Shown: positions 53,560 through 63,769 of the stretch, piece after piece
Numbering within the stretch: the first letter of the stretch is position 1
Layout of the letters: each line of letters begins with the position of its first letter
From: Aquatica leii
Lineage: Eukaryota; Arthropoda; Insecta; Coleoptera; Lampyridae
Assembly (NCBI GenBank): GCA_035610365.1
Contig: CM069433.1
Coordinates: forward strand, 127,614,545-127,678,544
DNA: 64,000 bases
Reading direction: 5' to 3'
Made by a program: the position numbers and the translations under genes
The notes under the pieces: model-generated
Told to the model about the DNA's origin: nothing
The model's input: only the letters and a program-made list of their open reading frames with translations
Databases searched by the model: none

Positions 53560-54537
53560 GACAGAAGTTCAAATTGGAGTGAAGAAGAAAAATTGCTTCT
53601 GGTGAATTTAATTATTCCACACAAAAAAATTTTAGAAAACACACAAAACCTATTGTCGACAAATAAACAAAAGGAGGAGTGTTGGAAGAAAATCTCCAAT
53701 AGTTTTGAATCTCAAGGTAAATAAATTATAGTCTAAATATTTCAAAACGATAATTAGAAAATTAATTTTTATATAGGATAAAGAAATAAAATAGTACAAT
53801 ACACTTGTAAATCAATTTTAGGAACCTGTAACAACAAATTCAGCAACGGAAGTAGTAGTGATGTGCCAAAACATTACTACAGAAATGGAGACAGAAATGG
53901 TTAACAATTACCTAGACACATTTTTTTTATATTAATGTACATTACTTTTAGGAAGTAGTACATATGCCAAATACGACAGATTTTGAATCCGACATTAAAA
54001 TGGTAATTTTTACTTTGAAAGATTATCCACAAATTAATTTATCAATTTTAGGGATCAGCTGAGCCTGCAAAACAATTAAGGTTGGCAGAAGTAAGCAGTA
54101 TGTTATATTTATACAAGGAATTTTTTCATTTTCTATTCATTTCAGACAAAAAAAATTCCTGCTCCATTATTAGAGGAAGAACCAATTACTACTCATAAAG
54201 TAATAATTTTATTAATTAAGGACTATTCAAACTTATTGATTAAAAGTAGCGACTTCTAATAAATAAACTAGCAGGTTTAGCTAGAGTACATAGTAATGTA
54301 GAAAAAGCGTTATTTATTTCTGTGTAGTGAGATTATACTATTGTAATAAATTTGTAGAAAAAGAATAAAATGACTGCATATGAGAGAGAGATGTTAAAAT
54401 TAAATACACAAAAAATTGAATTAAGCATGAAGCATATGGAAGAGCAACATCATCTAGCAATGATGCCAAGTAAATTGCACGAATTAAAAATTCAAAATGA
54501 AAAATGTTTATTTGAAAAAAAAATAAATCAATATTAA
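53560..54537 (+). pseudogene. Myb/SANT-like protein of a Harbinger transposon, fragmented
   Basis: The plus strand at 53565-53710 gives NWSEEEKLLLVNLIIPHKKI and KQKEECWKKISNSF, the Myb/SANT-like DNA-binding domain of the second Harbinger protein. Further short segments follow with intervening AT-rich gaps. The last open part (54370-54537) reads KMTAYEREMLKLNTQKIELS and MKHMEEQHH, the coiled tail of the same protein. Gaps may be degraded introns. In Harbinger elements this protein escorts the nuclease to the nucleus and to the element ends. Its convergent partner starts three bases before this frame ends, the expected two-gene layout. Stops in several places make it nonfunctional. Confidence 0.7.
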
Positions 54538-55345
54538 TTAAGACCATTTAAAAAACACCTAAGCTTATTTTTCCATAACCCAAACAATCTCTCCACTACA
54601 TTCCTTGTTTGAATGTGACTCCTATTATATCGTTCTTCTTGAGGTGTTTGTGAATTTAATACAAGAATTAATAAGTATCTTGAACTCGGATGCCTACTGT
54701 TTCCTAACAGAATACCATTTAATTCGTTTCTTTCAAATATCTGTTTTAAATTAGATTCTTGCCATATTTGAGAGTCATGAACGCTGCCTCTCCATCGGGT
54801 CACAATATCTAAAATTTTACATTTTGCGTCGCTTACAATTTGTACATTTAAGGAGAAGAAACCTTTTTTGTTGAGGTAGGTAAGTGGGTACAAATCTCGC
54901 CTTCCTGGGTTTTTTATTTTAATGTGTAGGTGCAATAGATGGACAACCGACAGTATTAAAAAAATACCTTTTTAACATATTAATTCCTTCTAGGCTTGTT
55001 GGAAATTTAATAAATTCATCACGATGACGAGCTATGGCTGTAACTACTTTTTTTATAACCCTGCTTAAGGTACTTTTGACATCCCATGTAATTCAAATAT
55101 ATCGGTTTGGTAACCACTCTTGGCAAGATAACGTAGCGTAGCGTAGTAAGTCTCTTCGAACTAAAGTAATTATAAATCGAGCAGTGGCCTTATCGACTCT
55201 ATATAATCCTCGAATCATTGTATATATTAAATGGAGTTATTCTTTGTCGATATCTCCTTCGATATATATTATTCACATCAAGGACATCTTCAATTTCTTC
55301 AACTTGTAGAACTTCATCTCGAACATTTATAAATTCAACCATTAT
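54534..55345 (-). pseudogene. Harbinger nuclease (HARBI1-like, DDE_Tnp_4), broken
   Basis: From 55345 downward the minus strand gives VEFINVRDEVLQVEEIEDVL, a degraded middle with DEFIKFPTSLEGINML and GCPSIAPTH, and then the open part 54534-54935. That part has NKKGFFSLNVQIVSDAK, ILDIVTRWRGSVHDSQIW, then GILLGNSRHPSSRYLL, then PQEERYNRSHIQTRNVVERL with FGLWKNK. These are the DDE_Tnp_4 blocks in the right order. The block normally GDSGYP reads GNSRHP here, so the second catalytic Asp has become Asn. The first block (IDGTH) is degraded to IAPTH. It is convergent with the Myb/SANT gene. This copy is catalytically dead. Confidence 0.82.
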
Positions 55346-55369
55346 TTTTAGAAAATGTATCACCATATA

Positions 55370-55565
55370 CTTTCGCAAAAATTTAAGGTTATAACGCAGC
55401 TAAAACTAGGCTGATAGTTAGACTAATATTGTCACCAGTTACTAACTAAATTAGTTTCTAAGTAGCATTAAAATTTTAACTTTGCATACAATTTCCTTAG
55501 TTATCAACTAAATACACCGTTAGTCGGTTTTTAGTAACTAACTAAATGTCTCTGCATAAGGGTGC
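55370..55565. repeat. probable terminal region of the Harbinger-type element
   Basis: The words CAGTTACTAACTAAATT and TTTTTAGTAACTAACTAAA recur here, beside the 5-prime end of the nuclease gene. They are probably subterminal repeats, but no matching left end or target duplication was found. Confidence 0.35.
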
Positions 55566-55683
55566 AAATAATTTAATAAATGTATTTATGAAATTAATCG
55601 TGGATTTACATTTAGCAAACTGATTTAATTATTTTAGACATAAAACTTTCACCATAAAACATATTAAATTATTTTTAGGGAAA

Positions 55684-55965
55684 ATGGTGTATTATTTATT
55701 TAGAAATATAATTGCTAGCTTTCGAACTTTGTTGAATTTTTTTAACATGGGACGTACAGTGAAAACTCTTCCGCCACACATTCAGGCTAACGTCAAGAAC
55801 CAGGTATTTCAAATTGTGAACTCTACCGAAGTTCAAATCTTCTACGAGAAAGCGCAACCAAGTACTTCCTTTCCTCACTATCAGCCACCTACCCCAAATT
55901 GGCTACTATTTCGCTTTCTATCAGGTACAACCTATATACTCGTATATAAAAATTATATAGAATAA
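55684..55965 (+). pseudogene. BESS-motif protein fragment
   Basis: The frame contains NFFNMGRTVKTLPPHIQANV and KNQVFQIVNSTE followed by QPSTSFPHYQPPTP. This resembles the C-terminal BESS motif of insect MADF-BESS proteins, including the LPP turn and the Ser/Thr-Pro tail. A TTTTTAG acceptor-like site stands just upstream. No MADF domain was found nearby. It may be the last exon of a host-derived or element-carried MADF-BESS gene, or a relic; I cannot tell which. Confidence 0.5.
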
Positions 55966-56019
55966 AATATCTATTCAAAATTAACAACCTGATACTATAG
56001 ATAACTTGGAAATATAGAA

Positions 56020-56195
56020 AAAATTGTTGGCACTGAATTGTAGTTTAATCTACAATTTCTTCTAAATTTATTAAAGCATTCATCCGTAAAGTCTGTCGAG
56101 TACAAGACGCTTCTCTCGTTTGACATCCAGTTCTTTCTTCTCACTGCGTTACACCACCTGAGCCTCAATTCTGGATCTTTTGAAAATCTACAAAA
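56020..56195 (-). pseudogene. THAP zinc-finger fragment
   Basis: The minus strand reads FSKDPELRLRWCNAVRRKNW and then MSNERSVLYSTDFTDECF. The first words match the FPKDP-RR-KW and RKDW positions of a THAP domain. The region that should read CSEHF is YSTDF, so zinc ligands are lost. Without the N-terminal Cys pair it cannot fold as a THAP domain. It is probably debris of a P-element-like or THAP-carrying transposon. Confidence 0.5.
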
Positions 56196-56879
56196 ATATC
56201 ATTTGTACACGTACAAAAATATCTGCAAAAATTCTACTCACTTAATATTAATGTTATTGATAAAATGTAGGTTCGATTTTTCTTGCGTTAATTTAAATAC
56301 ATACCTGAATTTGTTTTCATTATACACACTACTAGATTTTTATAAGAAGTATTATTTGCAATAACCACGTGTACACAAACGGTACAGAACTAATTATAAA
56401 TTTCCATCAATCTAAATCTGCGATCTAAATAATCTTTAACCTGGGGCACATACAAATGGCGTCGTAACATTGGTTGCCTATGCGTATGGCTTCACCACAA
56501 GTAACACACGTTCTCTCTCCCTTTGGTAAAATTTGCAAGTTAAGTATCTAAACTTTTTTCATCACTCGCATATAGCAAGTTTGGTAACGATGGTCCCGAT
56601 GAAATATAGCAAGAAGTATTTACTATCGGATTGAAAACAACAATTGTTTTTATTTCTGTCCCGAGGCCACAACCCTTCAAAAGAAATGCCTCTCTTTAAC
56701 AAACTTTGGTGATTTACGAAAAATAATAAACCTCCAAGTTGTGAATTGCTATTTCCATTAACGATAATTATATTTTCTTCAATCTAATGTAAGTAAGATA
56801 TGTTTATTTAGCAATGCTGCTATTTTATAATACAAAATAAATAAATATAATATATACTATCCTTAGAAATAAATTAAAT
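56196..56879. other. unassigned stretch and probable 3-prime end of the LINE
   Basis: No gene can be supported. The minus-strand LINE is expected to end within 56800-56880, where A/T-rich AAATAAATAAAT-type sequence occurs. Confidence 0.4.
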
Positions 56880-59460
56880 CACATTTGTTCTTTTATATAA
56901 ATAATACATGCTTTTCTAAAGCTAACAATGTCATTACAATTTTTTAGGCTTACCGGCAAATTATTGAAAATAACCAGTCCACTACTTAATATGGTATTAA
57001 ACGCTAGAGTGGTATTACAGGTATCAACATGAAAATCATTTTTTGGTCTGGTATTGTGGCAATGAATGTTCGTACTGTATTGAACAGATTCATTTGAACA
57101 GGAATATAACGGTTACAACTCAGTATTATACGCATAGCTCTATTTTGAATTTTTTTGCAATTATTGTATTTGGTAATCTTTTGAACTAAAAAATAATGTC
57201 GAACAGTATTGTATATGAGTTAATATTGTTGTTTTGTATATTAACATTTTTATATATACACTTAAATGACTACTAATTTTTTAAAATTTTGCCCATAATG
57301 TACATACCCAAGCAACACATTGGTATAAAAAACGTCTAAATGTCCGGCTAATAGACGTTTATTAGATATTAAAACGTTTTTAAACGCGTTATTAACGTTT
57401 ATTAGACGGACATTTAGACGTTTTTTGTACCAATGTGTTGTTTGGGTAGTGTTTGACTTAAATGATAAATTTTCATCAATGATGACTCCTAGGTATTTTA
57501 TTTCACTCATTATTATTAGTTGAACCTTATTAATGTTAATTTTTATATGGTCCCTAATAATATTGGCTAACTTATGTGTACTGGCAATTACAATATATTT
57601 ATATTTTTTTATATTAATACTTAAATTATTATCACAAAGCCATTTAAAAAAGGTATTAAGATCAGTACAAATATCATTCACCATAGCTTGTATATTATTA
57701 CCATTAATGTATATCATAGTGTCATCTGCAAACATATGTACTTTACATTTAGTAATACAGTTAATCATGTCATTTATGTATAAAACAAATAATAATGGAC
57801 CTAAACATGTACCCTGTGCTATACCGTCTATTGTCTCAATACTGTGGTAAGTATATTTACCAAATTTAACCCTTTGCTGTCTGTTGGATAAATAGGATTG
57901 AAACCATTTCAACACTAACCCACATAAACCTATCTTACTTAACTTCTTAATGAGTAAATCTCTATTTACCGTTTCAAAAGCACGCCTAAAATTCAGAAAC
58001 ACAGCTATAATTACTTCACCAGCACCACTCGTTGGCAACACTAGTAGTTATAACTGCTTCACAAGAGTGACCATTACGAAAGCCTGATTGTCTCTCAACT
58101 ATAATTTTATAGTCTTCACAATATTTAAATAGTTGTTCTTTTACAACAATTTCTAATATTTTTTCGTAGCATGGTACTGTATTAATAGTACAAAACTCCT
58201 CTTATTTTTTTGTACCACTTATTTTTGGCACTGGTACTATTAAATCGAGGTACCAATGTCCTACTACGTCAAAACTGTCTTGTAGAGCTTTTGTGTTATA
58301 CTATTATCTGTTGTATATTTTAACGAATCAATGTATCTTTCTACTGTCTTCATTTCTAATGCTTTAAAATTTGTATGATGATTTGTATATCCTTTATCAA
58401 AGTTTTAATTTATTTTCTGTCATTTATCGATGTTTTTATAATGGTGGTGATACTATCTCTGTAATATTTATTATATTGGTATGCAATTTCTTCATCTTTT
58501 CTTAAGGTTACGTCACCAAATTATATATAACTTATATTATAACTAGGTTTGTAAGGTATCCAATCATCTTCTGTATTAGTAATTACAGTTGCTTTATATT
58601 TTCGTCCCTATTTATTCTTTTTTCGATATTTTCATAATTTATCCACTTTTTTCTTTGTATCAGATATATTTTTTCTGCTTGATTATATGACACACAGGTG
58701 ATTTACTAAATTTTTAGCAATATCGTGAACACTCACAGTATTTTTCCAGTAGATGTCTAACAATTTATCTTGCAACCACTCTTTATTATATTTTTTATCA
58801 TCTTTAACCCACACTGTTTCACATTCATTTTCCTTTGTGTTTTTAAGGATTACGCTAATGACACAATAATCACTTATTTTAGGAGTTATATGAGCTGTAT
58901 GTTTGAATTTTTTATTATTTGATATGATAAAATCGATTAGAGTTCTACTTTTTTTAGTTATTCTAGTAAAGTCTTTTACCACTTGATGTAATCCATATTG
59001 CGTTATGTGTTCAACACACTTATTGCCATAAAAATTGTTTTTACTTAAGTCATAATTAAAATCGCCTATTATAATTTGTTCACCATTATATTCACACCAG
59101 TTCTAATATATTTACAATTTCTTCTAAAGATACATTATTACTCATTACATTGAAGAAATCCGTATAATGTTGTAATTATATAGTTTGTATCAAGTATTTT
59201 AATTCGGAGAGATATTGTCCATATGTAGTTATGTAAACGTTAATTCCAGTTTATTTTATGTTTAAATTCTTGTTTAATGTAAATCAAAACTTCACCAGTT
59301 CTTGGATTATCTGTATTACAATATTCTACGTTATATCCCTCAATTTGTAGTTCAGTGATATAAATATTCTTGTGAACATGAGTTTCAACTAAACAAACAA
59401 TTATTGGTTTCGAATGTCCGTCTTTATAATGAATGAATCCTTGATAGTTAAAAAATACAA
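56880..59460 (-). pseudogene. CR1/Jockey-like LINE ORF2 (endonuclease and RT), broken
   Basis: On the minus strand the endonuclease begins near 59400 (LVETHVHKNIYITELQIEGY, then RTGEVLIYIKQEF). It continues with QIIIGDFNYD near 59050 and VKDFTRITKKSRTLIDFIIS with PKISDYCV (58683-58982). The RT open part (57262-58041) has FLNFRRAFETVNRDLLIKKL, GIAQGTCLGPLLFVLYINDM, the catalytic FADD at 57721-57732 and EIKYLGVIIDENLSF. At 57307-57446 a MITE interrupts the RT thumb. The C-terminal segment resumes downstream with KIQNRAMRIILSCNRYIPVQ near 57100-57180. Stops and frame changes between the pieces show a dead copy. ORF1 zinc knuckles lie directly upstream at 59476-59748. Confidence 0.85.
57307..57446. 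mobile_element. 140-bp fold-back MITE with TA duplication inside the LINE RT region
   Basis: The left end reads CCCAAGCAACACATTGGTA and the right end, reverse-complemented, CCCAAACAACACATTGGTA. The arms continue as inverted copies through AAAAAACGTCTAAATGTCCG. TA stands on both sides (57305-57306 and 57447-57448). TA duplication fits a Tc1/mariner-type origin. The minus-strand reading frame of the interrupted LINE passes through the whole MITE without a stop. Confidence 0.88.
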
Positions 59461-59475
59461 TTTGTTTTTCATGTT

Positions 59476-59748
59476 TTAGTATATGAAGTAAATGGTTTTG
59501 TTTACTTCACGTTCTAAATATCTTCTGTAACAGCAACAATTTTTATCATAGGCACTATGATCATATTCAATGTTTACTTTCATTTTTTTAACCAAATTAA
59601 AACAGTTTATAAATTTTAATAAAATATCCTGGCAATTGGCAATTCTATGATTCACATTGCACATTTTGGACATGTTAAAGGTCTAGTACACTTATCTTTA
59701 AAAGGATTAATTCCATTACAATTATAAAATCATAATACCTCATAGCAT
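59476..59748 (-). pseudogene. LINE ORF1 C-terminal fragment with zinc knuckles
   Basis: The minus strand gives CYEVL, a stop, and FYNCNG, then INPFKDKCTRPLTCPKC and NVNHRIANCQ, then KVNIEYDHSAYDKNCCCYRR and YLEREVNKT. The tandem Cys/His knuckles followed by DHSAYDKNC match the ORF1 tail of CR1/Jockey-group LINEs. It ends just before the endonuclease part of ORF2 on the same strand, the normal LINE order. Sequence upstream of about 59750 switches to Penelope, so ORF1 is interrupted. Confidence 0.65.
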
Positions 59749-59756
59749 TCAAATAT

Positions 59757-60154
59757 ATAACATTGTCGCCATACGATAAATATTTTTTTTCATTTTTAGT
59801 AAAGTTTCCATTTCTTTGTTTTGCATGTCAAAAATTATATTCACACTATTTTTTCGTTTTTGGTTTTTATACTCTGTATTTCCTGTCAACGGCAAGAGTT
59901 TTGCAGCTAGATAACCTGCTAACGATTGAGTTGGTGAATTGATGGTGCTCACTATCGGTCGAAGGGGCTTCTTTGTGTATCTTGGGAAGACCGTAGATTC
60001 GTGGCATAACTAGATTTTTGACAATCAGAGTTTGTTTCTTGTTAATATCTATAGTAGTGGAGTTTTTGATGGCAAAGTTTACCTTAGTGTATAAGGAGTT
60101 TAAAGGGTTTCTCTGTAGACGTATGTAGCAATCTTCTGAGAGTAAGTTCGTCAT
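59757..60154 (-). pseudogene. Penelope-like element RT N-terminal half, inverted relative to its other half
   Basis: The minus strand reads MTNLLSEDCYIRLQRNPLNS, then VMPRIYGLPKIHKE, then STINSPTQSLAGYLAAKLLP and LTGNTEYK. These are the N-terminal region and first RT blocks of a Penelope element. The rest of the RT lies on the plus strand starting at 60142-60156, so the two halves meet head to head and the middle blocks are missing. Frame breaks occur near 59950. The segment ends at the LINE boundary near 59755. Confidence 0.8.
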
Positions 60155-60930
60155 TTTGTCGTTGTATTACATAGAATATTTTGAAACTGAAATTAGAAAA
60201 AATGTTGAGTTAAAACCAAAAACTTGGTTCAGATATGTTGATGATACGTTTGTTGTATGGCCTCATGGCAAAGATAAACTAAATCAGTTCTTCCAATATC
60301 TAAACTCTGGACGTAACAGCATTAAAGTTACTATGGAGTAAGAACATAACAGCAGTCTAGCCTTTCTTGATGTACTGGTGAAAAATAACGGAAAATGGGG
60401 GCATTCAGTTTATAGAAAGAAAACGCACACTAATAGATACTTAAACGCCGAATCTCACCACCATCCAGTACAGAAGAATACTGTTTTGCATACTTTAGCC
60501 AGATAAACTGTACGTGTGTCAGATAATAAATATCTACAAAAGGAAAAGGAAATACTGTTGGAGTCCCGACAAAAAAATGAATATGGGTTCAAAGAGATCC
60601 AAAACGCATGGAAAAGAGCAATAAATCCAAAAGTCAAAGAAGACATCACCTCCTACTAGCACTGCTCATTTACCATACTGTATGGGTTCGACAGACAAAA
60701 TAAGCAGGGTGCTAAAGAAACACAATATTAAAACTGTCTTTACGACTAAGGATATCCTGAACACCTGGTTTACATCTGCTAAAGACAAACAAAGGGCTCT
60801 AAAACATGCCGGAGTTTACAAAATTAAGTTATATAGGACAGACGGGACGCTCTATTGAAGTCACAGTAAAAGAACATATGGCTGACAGTAAACACCGCAG
60901 AGTTACTAAATCAGAAGTGGCAGAACACGT
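60142..60930 (+). pseudogene. Penelope-like element RT C-terminal half and GIY-YIG start
   Basis: The plus strand begins within the RT at LYYIEYFETEIRKNVELKPK and carries the catalytic YVDD in WFRYVDDTFVVWPHGK. After a TAA near 60340 it continues with [36 protein letters not shown] and, after further stops, HAGVYKI and VTVKEHMADSKHRRVTKSEV (GIY-YIG region). Homology breaks at 60930 inside the GIY-YIG domain, exactly at a TG-starting repeat, and resumes at 62824. Stops at 60340, 60505 and 60656 show a dead copy even without the insertion. Confidence 0.85.
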
Positions 60931-62823
60931 TGTTACGTTTTAATTTCTAATTAAAACAAAGTACACATTTTTTTCGTTTATTGTACATAAGTTCTTATTG
61001 TATTATTTTTTGTGTCTTCCATTTACTTGTCGATTATTCATACGCCTAATTATTGATCATTAAAGTTTCCTAAATCAAAGAGGTTTTGTTTACATTTTGA
61101 AATGTCATTGACTTTTGTTCACTTACCTGGTAAGGAATTTTTATTTTGTAGATCTTCAAACTACGCATTATACTAGTTTTCCTTTAGTTTTAGTATCAAT
61201 TATATTTGTTCCCTATTTAGGTTAGTTATAATAGTAATCTTCATAATTGTAAATTATTTTGTGTTTTAGTGGTAGCCATTTTCTTTTCTGTCGTGAAGCA
61301 AATTTAGTTCGGCATGTTCCGTAATGCGCTATCGGGAAAGTCGTTTGCCAAAGCCGTGCGCGTTTGCATTATTTTTCACCGTACATGCATTATCGTTTTG
61401 TTTGTAATTTCATTGGTTTTTTTCTATCCGTTTATGTTTGACTGCTTTTTATTAATTATGTTTAATCAATTCCAATTATCAAAGTTTCACTTTTCTGGTT
61501 AAATTTAGTATTATTATTAACATTTATATTCTCCGTATGAGCACGGCACTGTCTCCTTTTTGGCGGTTTCTAAGACCTTTACACTCGAGTTTTTTAAAGA
61601 AACGATATTTTACGTTTTCAATGTCATTATTGGTTTTTGATGTGGTGTGGCAACACATGGTTCATCTTTTATGGCAAATTTTGAATTTAGAAATTACTGC
61701 CTTCTGAATTAATCAGAATCTAGAGCCATTGTGTTATTTTACTTTTACTAATCGCTCGTTATTATTGTGGAAGAAAGCAAGAGTAACCTATTTAATTGGG
61801 GATTAATGAGTCGCAACCACGAGGCCATTTATCACATTTTTGGGATTTTTACATCGAACCCTCTCGAGGTAGGTTTGAAGATTTTAATTCTTGAGACAGT
61901 TTTCGTCATAGCTCTTTATATTTTTAGGGTTCTTTCCCAGGGCGTACAATTTTCACTCTCGCCATTCTTGTTGGTAGTAACATTAAACGACTGCTATTTG
62001 ATAAGAATTTTAAAACGGCCATTTTCTTCAAGTCGACGTTAAGGTCAGATAATTTTCTATTTTATTATTACGCCAAAGAAGATTATAAATCGGACGCCGT
62101 TGTATCGTCGTTAATGCACGTTCGCTGCCACCTCATATGTAATAAGACATATTTTACTTATTGTACAGTAGTAATATTGTTTAACCTTTTTGCTTCACGT
62201 TTTTTTTTATTTATTAACATTATTATATGTAGATTGTATTGCATCAAGCATTTATTTACTTTTAGTTAAGTCAGATTTTTTTTTAATTATTAATTTTACC
62301 TTGTTTGAGTGGATGTCGCATCCCCACGTTAGCTGCGTGTTACTTCGCTTGATTTGTAACGGAATTCGCGCCATTGCTTACGTAAGCCACGGTTGCCGAT
62401 TTATTTGGTATTTCCGGTCAAAAATAATTATTTCATACGTGACTCGTGACCGCGTTTGGGTGCCCGTTTACTTACGAAAAGTAAATTAGCGAAAGTTATT
62501 TATTTATTATTATTGCATTGCTTATTGATGTTAACAAATCTACATTTGTTTAATTTTATTTCTAAAATAATGATTTGTTTAATTATACTGGTTTTTTTTA
62601 TTGGCTTCTACAACACTGTTTATTTAGGTGACACCCGTTTAGGGGTTGGTGGTGTGTCAATTTCAATGACGTGTTAAGAAGGGTTTGGAACGGGTATTCG
62701 ACCCCTTGGCGCCCAATTATTTTACTCAAAAAAAAACTTAGAGAACCCACGCCGTCTCCACTGTAAGGTAAGCTGCGGCGATCCAACCCCAACTTCTACG
62801 TTCACTCGTTGGTGGTCGTATCA
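60931..62823 (+). mobile_element. solo-LTR-like insertion, 1.9 kb, ACGT target duplication
   Basis: The insertion begins TGTTACG and ends CGTATCA, so its termini are TG and CA with a 6-of-7 inverted match. ACGT stands directly before (60927-60930) and after (62824-62827). Removing it rejoins the two halves of the Penelope GIY-YIG domain with only a one-base frame difference. No coding region with retroelement motifs is inside; open frames at 61314-61502, 61767-62042 and 62190-62489 show none. Orientation is arbitrary. It is unlike the 1.57-kb LTR of the intact gypsy element. Strand and superfamily are unknown, but a 4-bp duplication fits Ty3/gypsy. Confidence 0.8.
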
Positions 62824-63034
62824 ACGTGTGGAACCAGGACACACGCTGATCTTTGACCAAACTAAAATGTTGGCTAGAACTCCTTTCTACTTTCCCAGAC
62901 TAATCCGCGAAGCTGTGGAAATAGAAAAACATCCATGTAATATGAACCGAGAAGACGGTTTAAGACTCAGCAAATCTTGGCTACCAGTATTATATCCTCT
63001 AAGACAAAGATCAACCTTCTTGGAAAGGAGATAA
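62824..63034 (+). pseudogene. Penelope-like element C-terminus (end of GIY-YIG domain)
   Basis: The plus strand reads EPGHTLIFDQTKMLARTPFY, FPRLIREAVEIEKHPCNMNR and EDGLRLSKSWLPVLYPLR. The PRLIREAVEI-KHP and NREDG-LS-SWLP words are highly characteristic of Penelope C-termini in insects. It continues the domain interrupted at 60930 and is followed by the 3-prime region and motif at 63161-63198. Confidence 0.85.
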
Positions 63035-63160
63035 ACACTTACTCCGAGTAATAACGAAGTCAGTCAAGCGGTAACGGAAAGATAAGTTCCGTTAATCACG
63101 CTAATCGCTATTGGTATAAATATCTAAAGTTACACTTTTTCTTTTAGTGACATTTACCAC

Positions 63161-63198
63161 TCTAAAGATGTAAGCTGCAATGTTTTGCGAAACGTCAG
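63161..63198 (+). other. Penelope 3-prime hammerhead-like motif, divergent copy
   Basis: TCTAAAGATGTAAGC, TGCAAT and GTTTTGCGAAACGTCAG form a stem (GTAAGC with GTTTTGC, imperfect) followed by GAAACGTC. It resembles the motifs at 34152-34178 and 51818-51855, but the first core is CTAAAGA instead of CTGAAGA, so it is probably decayed. It marks the 3-prime end of this Penelope-like element. Confidence 0.5.
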
Positions 63199-63296
63199 TT
63201 TGTTTGGGTTTACGAATGACAATACGGCAAAGGCCAAGTTCTACTTCTTGTTTTGGTTCTTAAGAAGAGACTAGCACCAAACCTAAGTCTGGGTGT

Positions 63297-63761
63297 TTAA
63301 CTACGACGCGGTCTAAGCCAAAAGTCGCCTATAATCATGATTACATTCGAACTAATTATATTGACCATTTCTTGTTTAAATTTAATTTCATTGTACATTT
63401 TATCAAATTTTGCATTTATTTTACCTTTAAATTGATTAAAGGTAACAAAAATTTTTCTCTTTATGACCTCGGTTATATTATTATGTGTGCCATGTCGTAA
63501 TGTGTTCATTTCAGTTTTTAAACTAAAAATTTCGTCTTCTAAGCATCTTTTTTCATTAACTAAAGCATTAATTTCAAGTTTTAATTCGGTGTTTATTTGA
63601 TCCAATAATATATTATGAATATTATTCTCACATTCTTGCAAATGTTCATTCTTCGTTACATATTCATCACCTATTAATTCACAATCATTTAATATTTCAA
63701 TTTGTTTACATCCAGATGAAATTTTAACAAAACTTTTATGATAATACACATTATCACACAC
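63297..63761 (-). pseudogene. coiled-coil ORF1-like fragment of a LINE
   Basis: The 154-residue minus-strand frame is mostly coiled coil (ALVNEKRCLEDEIFSLKTEM with NTLRHG). It ends in SNVIMIIGDF, which resembles the start of an SGNH-esterase-like or similar ORF1 domain, before running into the Penelope 3-prime end near 63310. I infer that it is the N-terminal part of the ORF1 of the LINE whose C-terminal ORF1 part and ORF2 lie at 56.9-59.7 kb, split by the Penelope insertion. It could equally belong to a different LINE copy. Confidence 0.45.
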
Positions 63762-63769
63762 AAACGTTA

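Noticed and set aside
62707-62716. TGGCGCCCAA, resembling a tRNA-Lys primer binding site
   Set aside because: It lies inside the solo-LTR-like unit, no CA-ending LTR boundary precedes it, and no gag-pol follows. It is treated as coincidence unless copies show otherwise.
63297-63330. IIGDF at the end of the 63.3-63.8 kb frame as an endonuclease GDFN motif
   Set aside because: It follows a coiled coil directly, lacks the Asn, and runs into Penelope sequence within a few codons, so it is not evidence for an endonuclease domain.
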